From assembly GCF_000744935.1 (NCBI RefSeq), contig NZ_JQMW01000009.1:806001-870000 (forward strand): a stretch of 64,000 bases of DNA, written 5' to 3'. A program made the position numbers and the translations under genes. Under the pieces are notes generated by a model. It was not told the DNA's origin, searched no databases, and saw only the letters and a list, made by a program, of their open reading frames with translations. Below are positions 54,115-63,210 of the stretch, one piece after another. Source of the stretch: Clostridium sp. KNHs214 (GTDB taxonomy: Bacteria; Bacillota; Clostridia; Clostridiales; Clostridiaceae). Each line of letters opens with the position of its first letter. The first letter of the stretch is position 1.

Positions 54115-54606
54115 TTAGTAGTTATACTCGTGATTTCCTATACGTATTTTTTGAGTTAATGTTTCATTTTTCCACGGCTTTCTTATTTCAATAAGATTTA
54201 AAACATCATAACCCATTTTAGATAAAAATTTTATTATTTTATGATTATTGGGATGTACCCAGTTAAAAACTGTATCGCTACCCAAGTTATTTGCAACCTT
54301 TTCTGCCTCTTTATATAGTTTTGAGGCTATACCATTTCTCCTTGCACTCTGAGAGACAAATAGCGATTCAGTCCATACTACATTGTTATCAATTCTACAG
54401 ACTAAATAACCTAACAATTCTTCTGTACTGTCTTCAGCAATAAATATTGGAAAGTTTGCTTCCATGTATTCTTGAAATTCTTCCTTGGCTTGTTCGATAT
54501 TCACAGTTCCTTTAATTCCTTTAAGTTCTTTTAATTCTACTCTAAATTGTGCTATTAGCTTTGATATTTTTTCTTCATCTGAAAATTCTGTCCGTCGTAT
54601 AATCAT
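54115..54606 (-). CDS. GNAT acetyltransferase
   Basis: A 163-residue GNAT enzyme. The acetyl-CoA segment is ESLFVSQSARRNGIASKLYKEA (by position about 79-100) with R-R-x-G-x-A, then NHKIIKFLSKMGYD. Broadly like ribosomal-protein or small-amine acetyltransferases; substrate unknown. Strong CAGGAGGTAAAACT start. Confidence 0.8.
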   Translation of the reverse strand: MIIRRTEFSDEEKISKLIAQFRVELKELKGIKGTVNIEQAKEEFQEYMEANFPIFIAEDSTEELLGYLVCRIDNNVVWTESLFVSQSARRNGIASKLYKEAEKVANNLGSDTVFNWVHPNNHKIIKFLSKMGYDVLNLIEIRKPWKNETLTQKIRIGNHEYNY

Positions 54607-54687
54607 AGTTTTACCTCCTGGTAATTTGTAATTAATACTTTTTTATCCCAATCTAAGAATAACTTAAATAAAATTATTGATTCTAAA

Positions 54688-54880
54688 CTAGCTTTCTTTA
54701 TAAATTCTATGATATTCCCGCTCTAAAATGCTAAAATAAAATTGGTCTACCCATTTACCTCTACATTTATATTCTTCTCTAAACACACCTTGTTTTGACA
54801 TTCCTGCTTTTTGCATTACAGATGCTGATTTGAGATTATCACAATGGCACATAACTATTAATAACTTAGTTAACAATTCG
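54688..54880 (-). pseudogene. C-terminal fragment of a RimJ-type GNAT
   Basis: HCDNLKSASVMQKAGMSKQG and FREEYKCRGKWVDQFYFSIL are typical of the end of RimJ/RimL-type acetyltransferases. Upstream in the same frame the sequence becomes unrelated (MKFKLNIGVTNVHF), overlapping the next gene. The acetyl-CoA loop is missing. Confidence 0.65.
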
Positions 54881-54925
54881 TGATATAAAAAAATACTAAC
54901 CTTTACTAAATAACAATTTGGCAAG

Positions 54926-55783
54926 CTAAAGTGTACATTTGTAACACCTATATTTAGCTTGAACTTCAAAACCTGCAGCTAATGCTGAATTTAATTCATC
55001 GGTGGAATTTTCATCAATAAAATATACAATTTCTTTTATTGCACCAAATTCATTATATAATTGTGTAAGCATTTTATTAATTAATATACTTTCAATGCCC
55101 TTATTTTTATATTTCTCATCTATAAACAATCCAAATACTTCTGCATCTTCTTTAACTATTTTAGCAAAAATGCTCCCGTGTATCTCTTCATCATGCCTAA
55201 AAGCAAATATTCGAAAGCGATCTATATCCCTTTTAAGATTTTGGGCATTATAATACATTTCTAAAGGAATAGCATGTTTATCATGGAATCTAACATATTC
55301 CTCAAAATTGGTTTTATTAATTTCCTCTACAAAATTATTCCTTTGATTCGTATGGAATTCCAAATTACATATTCTTGTAACAATGCTTGATTCAATACAC
55401 TCAATATTTTTTTCATTAAAATATTTATTTGCATTTTTATTGGTAAAAGGTATTCCAGTTATAAAAAATTGATATCCAGATAATTGATTACTTATATAAT
55501 TAATAAATTCTTCTGCAATTTGCTCATAATCACCTCTAATTAAAAATACCTTTGTTTGAGCATACTTTTCATCAGTTATCCAAAAATAAAGACAAATTCC
55601 ACACAATACACCTTGATGATAGCAAGCTAGTACATTTTTGCTGTCATCACTTACAAATTTTTCAATATATTCTTTAAGCTCGATAATTGATTCCTTTCTT
55701 GGATAGCTCGCATTTAGGTTATCCTGACTCAATTCCCATGCGAAATCAATTACATCCTCAATATTACAAATTGTTTTTATCAT
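54926..55783 (-). CDS. GNAT-family protein, two-domain
   Basis: A 285-residue protein with two GNAT-like halves. The N-terminal half (about 1-140) has VLACYHQGVLCGICLYFW. The C-terminal half (about 170-285) has the usual acetyl-CoA loop region EVFGLFIDEKYKNKGIESILINKML (by position about 205-229) and ENSTDELNSALAAGFEVQAKY. Related to uncharacterised GNATs in clostridia. The start at 55783 is set by GAGGTGTTAAAA. Confidence 0.7.
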   Translation of the reverse strand: MIKTICNIEDVIDFAWELSQDNLNASYPRKESIIELKEYIEKFVSDDSKNVLACYHQGVLCGICLYFWITDEKYAQTKVFLIRGDYEQIAEEFINYISNQLSGYQFFITGIPFTNKNANKYFNEKNIECIESSIVTRICNLEFHTNQRNNFVEEINKTNFEEYVRFHDKHAIPLEMYYNAQNLKRDIDRFRIFAFRHDEEIHGSIFAKIVKEDAEVFGLFIDEKYKNKGIESILINKMLTQLYNEFGAIKEIVYFIDENSTDELNSALAAGFEVQAKYRCYKCTL

Positions 55784-55892
55784 TTTTAACACCTCACGCC
55801 TCATATCTAGTGTAGATCTCTATATATCAATTGATTTTATTTATTTTATCCATTCATAGGCAATTCTAGTTAAATCATATCCTATATACTAA

Positions 55893-56534
55893 CTATTTTA
55901 AGCAAAAGCTTTTACTAGCTACTAAAACACCTACGAGGGGATGTAATTGATGTACTTCAATATTAAAATTTAATTCTGAAAAACATTTAACTAACTCTTC
56001 AACCGTTGATGGTTGGTCACTACCCGGTCCATAGCCAATTTCATCGTATTCATCTTCATACTTATCTGGATTTTCAAAAAACATTAAATCACCTATGACA
56101 ATAGTTTGTAAGCTTTGTCCACCTATGTAAACCATATTTTCAATTGCCTTCTTCTTTTCCTGTGAATTCAAGTGATGTAATGCATAATTTGAAATAATTT
56201 TAGTAATTCGCTTTTCTTTCAAATCAACATTTTCATCAGGCTCATCAAAAGTTCCAATAAAAAATTCAACATTTTCTCTATTTTCGTCACTAGCATTTTT
56301 AGTTGATTGTCTAATCATTCCTTCACTTATATCAATTCCTATACCACATTTTATAGTGTTGGAAAGTTCAATAATTTGTTTGCCTGTTCCACATCCCATA
56401 TCTAAAATAACATCATTTACATTTGGATTGGCTAATTCACTTACCAGTTGACCTGCTCTATATCTCCAAATATAGTTATCAGTTACATACTCTTTACTTG
56501 CATTATCAAATCTTTTTTTTACATTGTTATTCAT
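55893..56534 (-). CDS. Class I SAM-dependent methyltransferase
   Basis: A 213-residue Rossmann methyltransferase with motif I VILDMGCGTGKQIIEL (about 40-55), acidic motif II GIGIDISEGM (about 66-75) and post-motif NYALHHL (about 119-125). It resembles the small UbiE/Tam-like group of the type annotated yrrT; substrate unknown. Start at 56534 follows GGAGGAAATGAA. Confidence 0.82.
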   Translation of the reverse strand: MNNNVKKRFDNASKEYVTDNYIWRYRAGQLVSELANPNVNDVILDMGCGTGKQIIELSNTIKCGIGIDISEGMIRQSTKNASDENRENVEFFIGTFDEPDENVDLKEKRITKIISNYALHHLNSQEKKKAIENMVYIGGQSLQTIVIGDLMFFENPDKYEDEYDEIGYGPGSDQPSTVEELVKCFSELNFNIEVHQLHPLVGVLVASKSFCLK

Positions 56535-56767
56535 TTCATTTCCTCCCACTTTTTATAAATTACTATTTATTATTCTAACAGAATATTTATCTTTCAAATT
56601 TTTTCGCATATTATATATAATGTAAAATTATGCTTATAACATTACCTCAAACTCCCATTTCTAATTAGAAAGATAATTTTGTCAATATTCAAATATCTTG
56701 TATTAAAGTTTTAAGTAAAAATTTTCTTTTGTGATTGTTTAAATTATGATAGAGTTCTTTTATTTCA

Positions 56768-57331
56768 CTAATAATGTCCTATAATAGGCTTATCTTTTAT
56801 CCTATGTTTACGACTAGGTTCATATTCCTGCCAATATACTCTTTTTTCATCCAATCGCGTTCTCGCTTCTTTTTCCTCAGCAGGATATCCAAGGTATACA
56901 ATACCAAGAGGGGTAACATGCTCTGGTATATTGAGTATCTTTTTTACTGGCTTTATATTACTTTCAATAGGATATACACCTATCCAAACTGAACCAAGTC
57001 CCATACTTGTTGCCGCAATTAAAATATTTTCTATTGCGGCACTGCAATCTTGAACCCACATATCTTTACCAGGACCTTTAAATGCTAATTTCATATTACC
57101 ACATACGACAATAGCAGCAGGTGCATTGTACCTTGCAAAATTTAATTTGTCTTTTAGTTCTAAAAGTTTCTCTGTATCATCAACAACTATGAATTCCCAC
57201 GGCTGACAATTTGCTGCTGTTGGTGCTGCTGTAGCAGCTTTTAATAAAGTCATAATCGTATCTTTTTCAACTTTTTTATCTAAATAGCTTCGTATACTCC
57301 TTCTTTTATAAATTGTTTCAATTGTATCCAA
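56768..57331 (-). CDS. Nitroreductase-family FMN protein
   Basis: A 187-residue NAD(P)H-dependent FMN enzyme. Motifs: YKRRSIRSYLDKKVE (about 8-22), AAPTAANCQPWEFIVV (about 35-50) and LGSVWIGVYP (about 115-124), the FMN-contact segments of the nitroreductase fold. Substrates could be nitro-aromatics or quinones. The start is TTG at 57331, with GAAAGGAG seven bases upstream. Confidence 0.88.
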   Translation of the reverse strand: MDTIETIYKRRSIRSYLDKKVEKDTIMTLLKAATAAPTAANCQPWEFIVVDDTEKLLELKDKLNFARYNAPAAIVVCGNMKLAFKGPGKDMWVQDCSAAIENILIAATSMGLGSVWIGVYPIESNIKPVKKILNIPEHVTPLGIVYLGYPAEEKEARTRLDEKRVYWQEYEPSRKHRIKDKPIIGHY

Positions 57332-57395
57332 ATTAAAACTCCTTTCAAACCTTAAATACTTGGATTTATAAAATCAAATTATTTAAATTTGGGCA

Positions 57396-57438
57396 TAAAA
57401 ATACCCAGGTGAAATGATGATTTCTCCCGGGTATTTAT
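57396..57438 (-). terminator. Hairpin of terminator type
   Basis: AAAATACCC and GGGTATTT close a stem with inner TGAAA/TTTC pairs. It lies upstream of the nitroreductase start, so it probably ends a transcript from the small frames at 57453-57800. Confidence 0.6.
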
Positions 57439-57452
57439 TACAAAAATTTACA

Positions 57453-57527
57453 TTATTCATCTTCTAATAAACCATGCCGGGAGTTATGCTTAATTTTATT
57501 ACCATATTGAATTTCATCATAATACAT
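57453..57527 (-). CDS. Possible 24-residue small protein
   Basis: MYYDEIQYGNKIKHNSRHGL then LEDE, ending 15 bases before a hairpin terminator. The ATG follows GGGAGTG closely. No family recognised. The frame is too short to trust without expression data. Confidence 0.25.
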   Translation of the reverse strand: MYYDEIQYGNKIKHNSRHGLLEDE

Positions 57528-57653
57528 CACTCCCTTCGAAAGATTCATACCATAATTATACATTTGTATATCTGTCAAGTCAAGTTTATATAAATACTTC
57601 TTATTCTGCGATTTTTTTCATTTCATTGCAGCCTAATAATATTCTAAAGTAAT

Positions 57654-57800
57654 TTAATTTTCAATCTCTCTCTTAAAATAATACCAAATTCACCAGGTAG
57701 ATACTAATTCCCAACCTTGTTGTCCATATTTATTAAGTATTTCTGTTGTTGTTTGTCCACCACCTATGATGTATACACATTTATACTCATATTTTTTCAT
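57654..57800 (-). pseudogene. DUF4177 small protein with in-frame UGA
   Basis: The ATG at 57800 has GAGGTG seven bases upstream. The frame reads MKKYEYKCVYIIGGG, TTTEILNKYGQQGWELVSTW, then TGA (57690-57692), then IWYYFKREIEN and TAA. DUF4177 proteins are about 50 residues with GWELV then an aromatic-rich YYFKR-type end, so the part after the TGA is clearly the rest of the same protein. Most likely a nonsense mutation (TGG or ATG to TGA). Readthrough is possible but without support. Confidence 0.65.
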
Positions 57801-57820
57801 ATATAGGCACCTCTATTCAA

Positions 57821-58789
57821 TCAATGTCTAAGTAAATATAACCTCTCTCCTAATTCTATTAAGTTATTTTCATTAACAGCTTGGACATCATCATACCATT
57901 TATTATTAACTGTATCTGGTGAAATTGCTCCTGCAATGGCTGAACTCATTGAGGCAACAGAATCACTATCTCCACCTAAATTAGCTGCTAGTAATGTTGA
58001 CTTTTCTGCTGATTTAGTAATGAGAGCAATAACTATAGAAAGTGGGACTATATTAATTGTAGTTTTAGGAAAGTAATTTTCATTTAGATAGTTAATATCT
58101 ATTTCACTTCGTGACGATAAGTCTTGGTACATATGCATTAATGCTTCATAGTATTTAAGATCTTCATTTGATTTTCTGTACTTTTGAGATTCTATGCTAG
58201 CCTTAAGTGCAATTTCAAAAATGTTCTCTATTGATTTACCATCAATAGCTGCTGAAACTGCTCCAGCAATAGATGCAGCTGCACATATGGCCAATTGGGA
58301 CCCATGAGTAGGAATGCAGCATTCAAAAACATCAGAAACAATTTCATGTAATTTATCACTTGAATGAATAATGCCTATAGGAGCTACTCTCATTGCAGCA
58401 CCACACCCATCACCATCATACACAACTCTATTTACATCTCGAAGCTGTTGAAATTTTCCAAGCTGAAGAGTAGGCCTATTAGATTTTTTACATAACATTA
58501 GTTTCTCACCAATTTTACTATGAGATACTGTCCCTTCTTCTATTATTGATTCAGCAACAGCAATAGTTTGTTCAGTATCATCTGTAGTTTCTCCGAACTT
58601 CCATTCATAATGCCTGTCTATGTATCTTGGCATTATAGTGCCGAGTTTACCTTCAAACCCGTTTATACAATTAGGATACCATTCTTTGATTTTTTCAAAG
58701 GATAAAGTTTCTGTTTGTTTTCCTATGGCATCTCCAACCGCCAGGCCTTTTAAGCAACTTAATATCCTAGATTTAGTCGGTTCAGACAT
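57821..58789 (-). CDS. ADP-ribosylglycohydrolase-family protein
   Basis: A 322-residue DraG/ARH-type hydrolase that removes ADP-ribose from proteins or small molecules with two Mg ions. Metal ligands: GDAIGKQTE near the start (about 17-25), TTDDTEQTIAVAES (about 63-76), and LGGDSDSVASMSSAIAGA near the C-terminus (about 269-286), the family's second Asp cluster. Target unknown; no toxin partner is adjacent. Start follows TAGGAGGGGTATT. Confidence 0.9.
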   Translation of the reverse strand: MSEPTKSRILSCLKGLAVGDAIGKQTETLSFEKIKEWYPNCINGFEGKLGTIMPRYIDRHYEWKFGETTDDTEQTIAVAESIIEEGTVSHSKIGEKLMLCKKSNRPTLQLGKFQQLRDVNRVVYDGDGCGAAMRVAPIGIIHSSDKLHEIVSDVFECCIPTHGSQLAICAAASIAGAVSAAIDGKSIENIFEIALKASIESQKYRKSNEDLKYYEALMHMYQDLSSRSEIDINYLNENYFPKTTINIVPLSIVIALITKSAEKSTLLAANLGGDSDSVASMSSAIAGAISPDTVNNKWYDDVQAVNENNLIELGERLYLLRH

Positions 58790-58829
58790 AATACCCCTCC
58801 TAAAAAGTTATTTTTAATTCTATATAAAA

Positions 58830-59840
58830 TTAAAATATGGAATTTAAATCTAACCATTTTTTTAAGTTTAAAATATCATCATCAACGTTTCTAATAACAA
58901 GCGAGTCTCCCCAAGTATTTTGTAAAAAAGAAATGTAAAGAGTACCAATATTAAAAATCCTTCGGAATGGAATAAAGATTTCAATTGACTTAATTTCATT
59001 TTCGTTCATAGTTCTAACCTTGTTATATCTATTTAGAAATTGATTTTTACGCTGTTCTCTTCTTTTGAACTTTGCTAAATCACATCCCATACCAAAGGGA
59101 AAAGCATACAATGATATATCATAAGCCCTCCATCCATTCCCACAGAAATCAAAATCAAATAGTACAGGATTGTTATCAGCATCAATCCGTATATTTCCAC
59201 CATAAATGTCACCGTGACATATTCCATATTGTGGTTTTTTAGTAGCTATATTTGTCAACTTTTTCTTTGCTTCTTTTGCAACTTCCTCTAAAAAGTCTAT
59301 GTCGAAATTATGGATATTATAAAATTCTCTTATATTACTCATAGACTCATCTATAAATGAATGCAAGTCTAAATTTGGGCGATTAATAACAAAATTACAT
59401 TTGTCCCAAGCGTTATGAATGGAAGCAACATAACTTCCTAGATTTCCGTTTAATTCAGCCGTTTCATCTATTTGGTCAAATTCACGCATTCCAACAGACG
59501 TGTACAATACGCCATACCTTATTCCATTTATAGTCTTAAATTGTCCAATGAATGTTCCATCCTGTTTAATGACAGGGTATGATACTTTAATATCCAAATT
59601 ATTCAAGTGATTAAGTAAATCAATCTCAGATTGAATTTCTTCTATGCGTCTTATTCCTTGACGATATACCTTGAAAAAATATGTTTTATTGTCTGAATTA
59701 ATCTTATATATGTCATGCAAACCCCTATAAAATAGTCGACATCTCAGTGATGCCTGAGGAAAATATTCTTGTGCAATATAATTACGAAGAGCGTTTGATG
59801 ACAGGACAGATACTTCCAATGGAAAAAAGTCATCTAACAT
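58830..59840 (-). CDS. APH/choline-kinase-type phosphotransferase
   Basis: A 336-residue small-molecule kinase of the APH/HSK2 superfamily. The nucleotide-binding Lys is in KTYFFKVYRQG (about 50-60), the catalytic loop is YGICHGDIYGGNIRID (about 206-221), with HGD intact, and the Mg-binding site PVLFDFDFCGNGWRAYDIS (about 225-243). So it should be active, unlike the CotS-like protein at 9813. Substrate unknown (aminoglycoside, homoserine, choline or other). ATG at 59840 is preferred because AGGTGGG lies 10 bases upstream; a GTG at 59855 overlaps it. Confidence 0.8.
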   Translation of the reverse strand: MLDDFFPLEVSVLSSNALRNYIAQEYFPQASLRCRLFYRGLHDIYKINSDNKTYFFKVYRQGIRRIEEIQSEIDLLNHLNNLDIKVSYPVIKQDGTFIGQFKTINGIRYGVLYTSVGMREFDQIDETAELNGNLGSYVASIHNAWDKCNFVINRPNLDLHSFIDESMSNIREFYNIHNFDIDFLEEVAKEAKKKLTNIATKKPQYGICHGDIYGGNIRIDADNNPVLFDFDFCGNGWRAYDISLYAFPFGMGCDLAKFKRREQRKNQFLNRYNKVRTMNENEIKSIEIFIPFRRIFNIGTLYISFLQNTWGDSLVIRNVDDDILNLKKWLDLNSIF

Positions 59841-60027
59841 ATAGCAACATCCCACCTATCGTAAAAATCTTGTAACTATGCAGCTATCCTAAATAATTAC
59901 TATTTTTAACAAACCTCTCTGTACAATTATATCATAATATATTCAATTAATGTATTAATTTTATTAAATATTACAAATATTTATAGTTTAAAATTTTTTA
60001 CTATTCCGTAATATGAACACATGTATT

Positions 60028-60123
60028 TTATAAATGTAATATCATATCAATTTCACCATCTAGAGCTTCTCCCATTTGTTCAAAACCAATTAATTTCTTA
60101 ATTTTTCAACATATACTAAATGC
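60028..60123 (-). pseudogene. C-terminal gene remnant, GNAT-like
   Basis: After a frameshift, the minus strand reads KLIGFEQMGEALDGEIDMIL then HL and a stop; just upstream in another frame is LKEHLVYVEKLRN. The sequence resembles the last strand of a GNAT domain. No start or core. The rest of 59841-60144 is AT-rich with nothing recognised. Confidence 0.45.
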
Positions 60124-60144
60124 TCTTTAAGAACTAAGAAAATA

Positions 60145-60708
60145 CTAAAACTTGTTCTGGCAAATTTTAGATATTATTTTATTATAAATTTTCTTCATAT
60201 GGGATTCATTTGAGTGTATATCTATCTCATTGATCGGAATCCATTTTACAGCACTATTTTCATCTGGTTTAATAATAACTTGATCATTCTCATCAGCCTG
60301 AACTAAATATACTATTGATATATGTAAGTGTGATGAAACATACTTTCCTTTTCTAAAATGTCCAAACAAAGGTAAAATATCTAATGAAACAATCTTATTA
60401 GTGATAGGAATAATATCTTTTACTCCTGTTTCTTCTTTAATTTCTGATATAGCAACATCTAATAAATTTTTCTCACCGTCTGCATGTCCTCCTGGCAAAG
60501 ACCATGCATTGAATATATTATGATGTACCATTAATACTTTGTCTTTATCCTTATTTATTACAAACCCAGAGCTTGTTATATGAATAATTTCATTATCTCT
60601 TTTTAAAATATCATCAAACATATTTATGTATTTCAATATTATTTTCTTGTCTTTTTTCTCTTGCTCATTAAAAGGGACAAATTCTTTTATTGGATCAACC
60701 CAACTCAT
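60145..60708 (-). CDS. NUDIX hydrolase
   Basis: A 187-residue pyrophosphohydrolase. The NUDIX box runs from GGHADGEKNLLDVAISEIKEETG (by position about 72-94), matching G-x5-E-x7-RE-x2-EE-x-G-U, with SEIKEETG in place of RE..EE.G. VMVHHNIFNAWSLPGGHA before it is typical. Substrate unknown (nucleotide sugar, oxidised nucleotide, other). The gene stands alone. Confidence 0.87.
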   Translation of the reverse strand: MSWVDPIKEFVPFNEQEKKDKKIILKYINMFDDILKRDNEIIHITSSGFVINKDKDKVLMVHHNIFNAWSLPGGHADGEKNLLDVAISEIKEETGVKDIIPITNKIVSLDILPLFGHFRKGKYVSSHLHISIVYLVQADENDQVIIKPDENSAVKWIPINEIDIHSNESHMKKIYNKIISKICQNKF

Positions 60709-60758
60709 ATTCTCATCTACTTTCTAAATATAATTTGTTATATAATAAAATTTAAAAC

Positions 60759-61568
60759 TTAAAGTTTTTTTGCTAAATATAAATCAATCGTATCATAAAT
60801 GATAATCTTGCCTCCAAACTTATCTATTGCCTGTACAATTTCATTTTCTAATCCATTTTTAACATCGCTCTGCAAGGCTCTATGGTCTGAATATGTATTC
60901 AACAAAGAAATATAATCATGTGAATTGAATTCTCGCCTATTGTGATAAAGCTTAGTTTTAACATCTGTGAAATGGTATGCTGATAAAATATCTGCATACT
61001 GTTTGCACGTACTTCCATCAAATTCAGTGGGTGATTTACCTGATGGTCTATATTTAGCATATGCCTTCCTAATTTCTCTATGAACCACATCATCTTCACG
61101 ATTAACAAATGGATGATTCCAGAATAAAGCTATGGTTCCACCAGGTTTTAATAAACTATGAACTTTAGCTAAAGCCAAATCCTGTGGTATCCAATGAAAG
61201 GCAGTTGCAGAATATATAATGTCATATTGATTGCTTTCAGTAATAAAGCTTTCAAATTCAAGGTTCTTCACTTCAAAATTACTGAATTTTGAAAACTTAT
61301 GTTTTACATATTCAGCCAAGTTTTTGCCAAGCTCAACAGCGGTGACTTTACAGTCTGTTTTCAAAATTGGCAGGGTTGCCTGACCTGTTCCTATTCCTAT
61401 TTCAAGTGCTTTTTTCAAACTATTTAATTCAGAATAATTGATAATATCATTAAACATTTCTGCTACGTAAGTTGGACGAAATCTGTCATAGTTTAATTCA
61501 TCCTCATTAAATTTTAATCGTAAATCTGTTTTCTCATCACTGTTATTATATAAATAGTTATTAGGCAT
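60759..61568 (-). CDS. Class I SAM-dependent methyltransferase
   Basis: A 269-residue methyltransferase with motif I ALEIGIGTGQATLPIL (about 54-69), TAVELGKNLAEY (about 76-87), and IIYSATAFHWIPQDLALAKV with FHWI typical of the trans-aconitate/UbiE-like group; ALFWNHPF follows. Substrate unknown. ATG at 61568 follows GGGGGGGATAAGC; a longer frame starts inside that site. Confidence 0.85.
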   Translation of the reverse strand: MPNNYLYNNSDEKTDLRLKFNEDELNYDRFRPTYVAEMFNDIINYSELNSLKKALEIGIGTGQATLPILKTDCKVTAVELGKNLAEYVKHKFSKFSNFEVKNLEFESFITESNQYDIIYSATAFHWIPQDLALAKVHSLLKPGGTIALFWNHPFVNREDDVVHREIRKAYAKYRPSGKSPTEFDGSTCKQYADILSAYHFTDVKTKLYHNRREFNSHDYISLLNTYSDHRALQSDVKNGLENEIVQAIDKFGGKIIIYDTIDLYLAKKL

Positions 61569-61671
61569 GCTTATCCCCCCCATAAAATTATAACTTAATT
61601 TTAAAATTCATTATTCTTAAGTACTGGTTATAGATATAGTATCATTATTCATTTAATTTTGTTAACTATAG

Positions 61672-62037
61672 TTAAACATGTAATGGGATATTTTCAAGAA
61701 AATATCTTTCTACTTCTGCAACTTCTACTCCATATTCAATCATATCATTCCAACTACTGTCTTTTTCTTGAGAGATTTCAAACCATTTATCTTGTAAGAC
61801 AACATAAAGTTTTTCTTCGTTAAATGCATGGATATACCAAGTAGGCTTAATATGTTTCTCTAGAATCGTAAGTAGTTTTATAATTTCCCTATCAGGTATA
61901 TGATACTCATTAGTATGCCATATGGGTACATCATCTTCGGGAACCTTTTCAATTCTTTGTGAATAAAAGAATTTTTTAATCATACCTAATACATTTTTAT
62001 TATCTAAACTTTCTTCAATTATGCCTAAACGATACAT
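61672..62037 (-). CDS. Unknown 121-residue protein
   Basis: Not recognised. A soluble, acidic protein rich in aromatic residues (several Trp and Tyr: VPIWHTNEYHIP, IKPTWYIHAF, LQDKWFEI, SSWNDMIEYG). No membrane segment, no cysteine. Its ATG follows GGAGGCTAGTCTAAA. It lies 37 bases after the QueG-like gene in the same direction, so they may be one transcript. Could be a small catalytic-like or binding domain; no function is proposed. Confidence 0.6.
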   Translation of the reverse strand: MYRLGIIEESLDNKNVLGMIKKFFYSQRIEKVPEDDVPIWHTNEYHIPDREIIKLLTILEKHIKPTWYIHAFNEEKLYVVLQDKWFEISQEKDSSWNDMIEYGVEVAEVERYFLENIPLHV

Positions 62038-62074
62038 TTTAGACTAGCCTCCAATCTTTTATTTTTAATTGATT

Positions 62075-62974
62075 TTATAGTTCGAATAAAGTTTTTAAAT
62101 TTCTTGGAATTGCATCATACCATTTATTTATTCCAAGCCTGTAAATTTTTCTTTTAAATTCATTAGAAAAGGTATCAGTGGCCTTTCCAGCTAACAACAT
62201 ATTAGTTTCTTCTTCTGTAAATGATATATTTTCAATAACAGTATCCATTTGCTTATAATTCATAGGACAGATACGCTGACATATTAAACAATCATATAAT
62301 GTATGGTGTGCTGTTTTAGAAAGCCAATCTGGAAATTCACCAGGAACCTCATTAATACATGATAGACATTTTTGATTATCTATTAAAAATCTATTTTTAA
62401 GAATAGCGCCTGTGGGACAATGCTTAATACATAAATTACAATTACTACAGTTGGCTGCATTTTCTACTTTACCCCAAGTGTCTTCTTCGCACATCATATC
62501 TGAAAAATATGTTGCATATGTAAAATTACTTCCTAAACCATTAATATACGTAATATTGTTTCGCCCATACTTCGCTAGTCCACTATGTGCACCTAATCTT
62601 TTCATTGGTAAATTCTTTGCTAACTTAATAGAATAACCATTTTCTTCTACAAATTTTCTTAAATATTCTTCTGTTTTATTAAAATCACAATTCACCAAAC
62701 TAAGAAAGGTTTTCTTTTTTCCTTCTTTAATAAAGTCGACTTTGGCATAAAATGGATGGTGAATTGCAATAAGTATAATCGAATTAACTTTGAAATCTTC
62801 TCTAGGTATCTGAAACTGATATAGTTCATTTATAATCCATTTTTGAAAATCATTAAGTTCTTCTTGATCCTTGAAGTTCTCAATGATCCGCCGTAGTTCT
62901 TTTAGATGTTCTATTGATATGACCTTTAGCCTATCCCCATGTTCAATAGCAATCTTTTCAAATTTATTTTGCAT
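62075..62974 (-). CDS. 4Fe-4S double-cluster protein, epoxyqueuosine reductase-like
   Basis: A 299-residue iron-sulfur protein related to QueG but shorter than QueG (about 350-390) and without its HEAT-like C-domain. Clusters: CSNCNLCIKHCPTGAI (about 172-187) with CLSC, and CLICQRICPMN (about 226-236). The N-terminal domain contains the IIAIHHPFY-like and RLGAHSGLAKYGRNNITY segments of the QueG/cobalamin-binding fold. So it may be a stand-alone reductase of the QueG relatives (DUF1730 group). Substrate unknown. Confidence 0.78.
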   Translation of the reverse strand: MQNKFEKIAIEHGDRLKVISIEHLKELRRIIENFKDQEELNDFQKWIINELYQFQIPREDFKVNSIILIAIHHPFYAKVDFIKEGKKKTFLSLVNCDFNKTEEYLRKFVEENGYSIKLAKNLPMKRLGAHSGLAKYGRNNITYINGLGSNFTYATYFSDMMCEEDTWGKVENAANCSNCNLCIKHCPTGAILKNRFLIDNQKCLSCINEVPGEFPDWLSKTAHHTLYDCLICQRICPMNYKQMDTVIENISFTEEETNMLLAGKATDTFSNEFKRKIYRLGINKWYDAIPRNLKTLFEL

Positions 62975-63210
62975 ATTAGCTACCTTCTTTCATAATTCCA
63001 CTCATTATTCATAAAATCTTTCATTAGTATTAATTCTTCCATAAAGTATATAATTTTACATATAATTTATCTACTAAATTTTAGCTGGTACTATAATACA
63101 AAGTTTCTTTTTTATTCATTTTGTAGTATAATATAAATTATATCATATATTGTAAAATAGTGTATTGTTGCAATTAAATATAGCAAATAAAATTAATGGA
63201 GTGAAATATA

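Noticed and set aside
57690-57692. Selenocysteine UGA in the DUF4177 gene
   Set aside because: No SECIS-like stem follows directly and the family has no known selenoprotein; a nonsense mutation is simpler.
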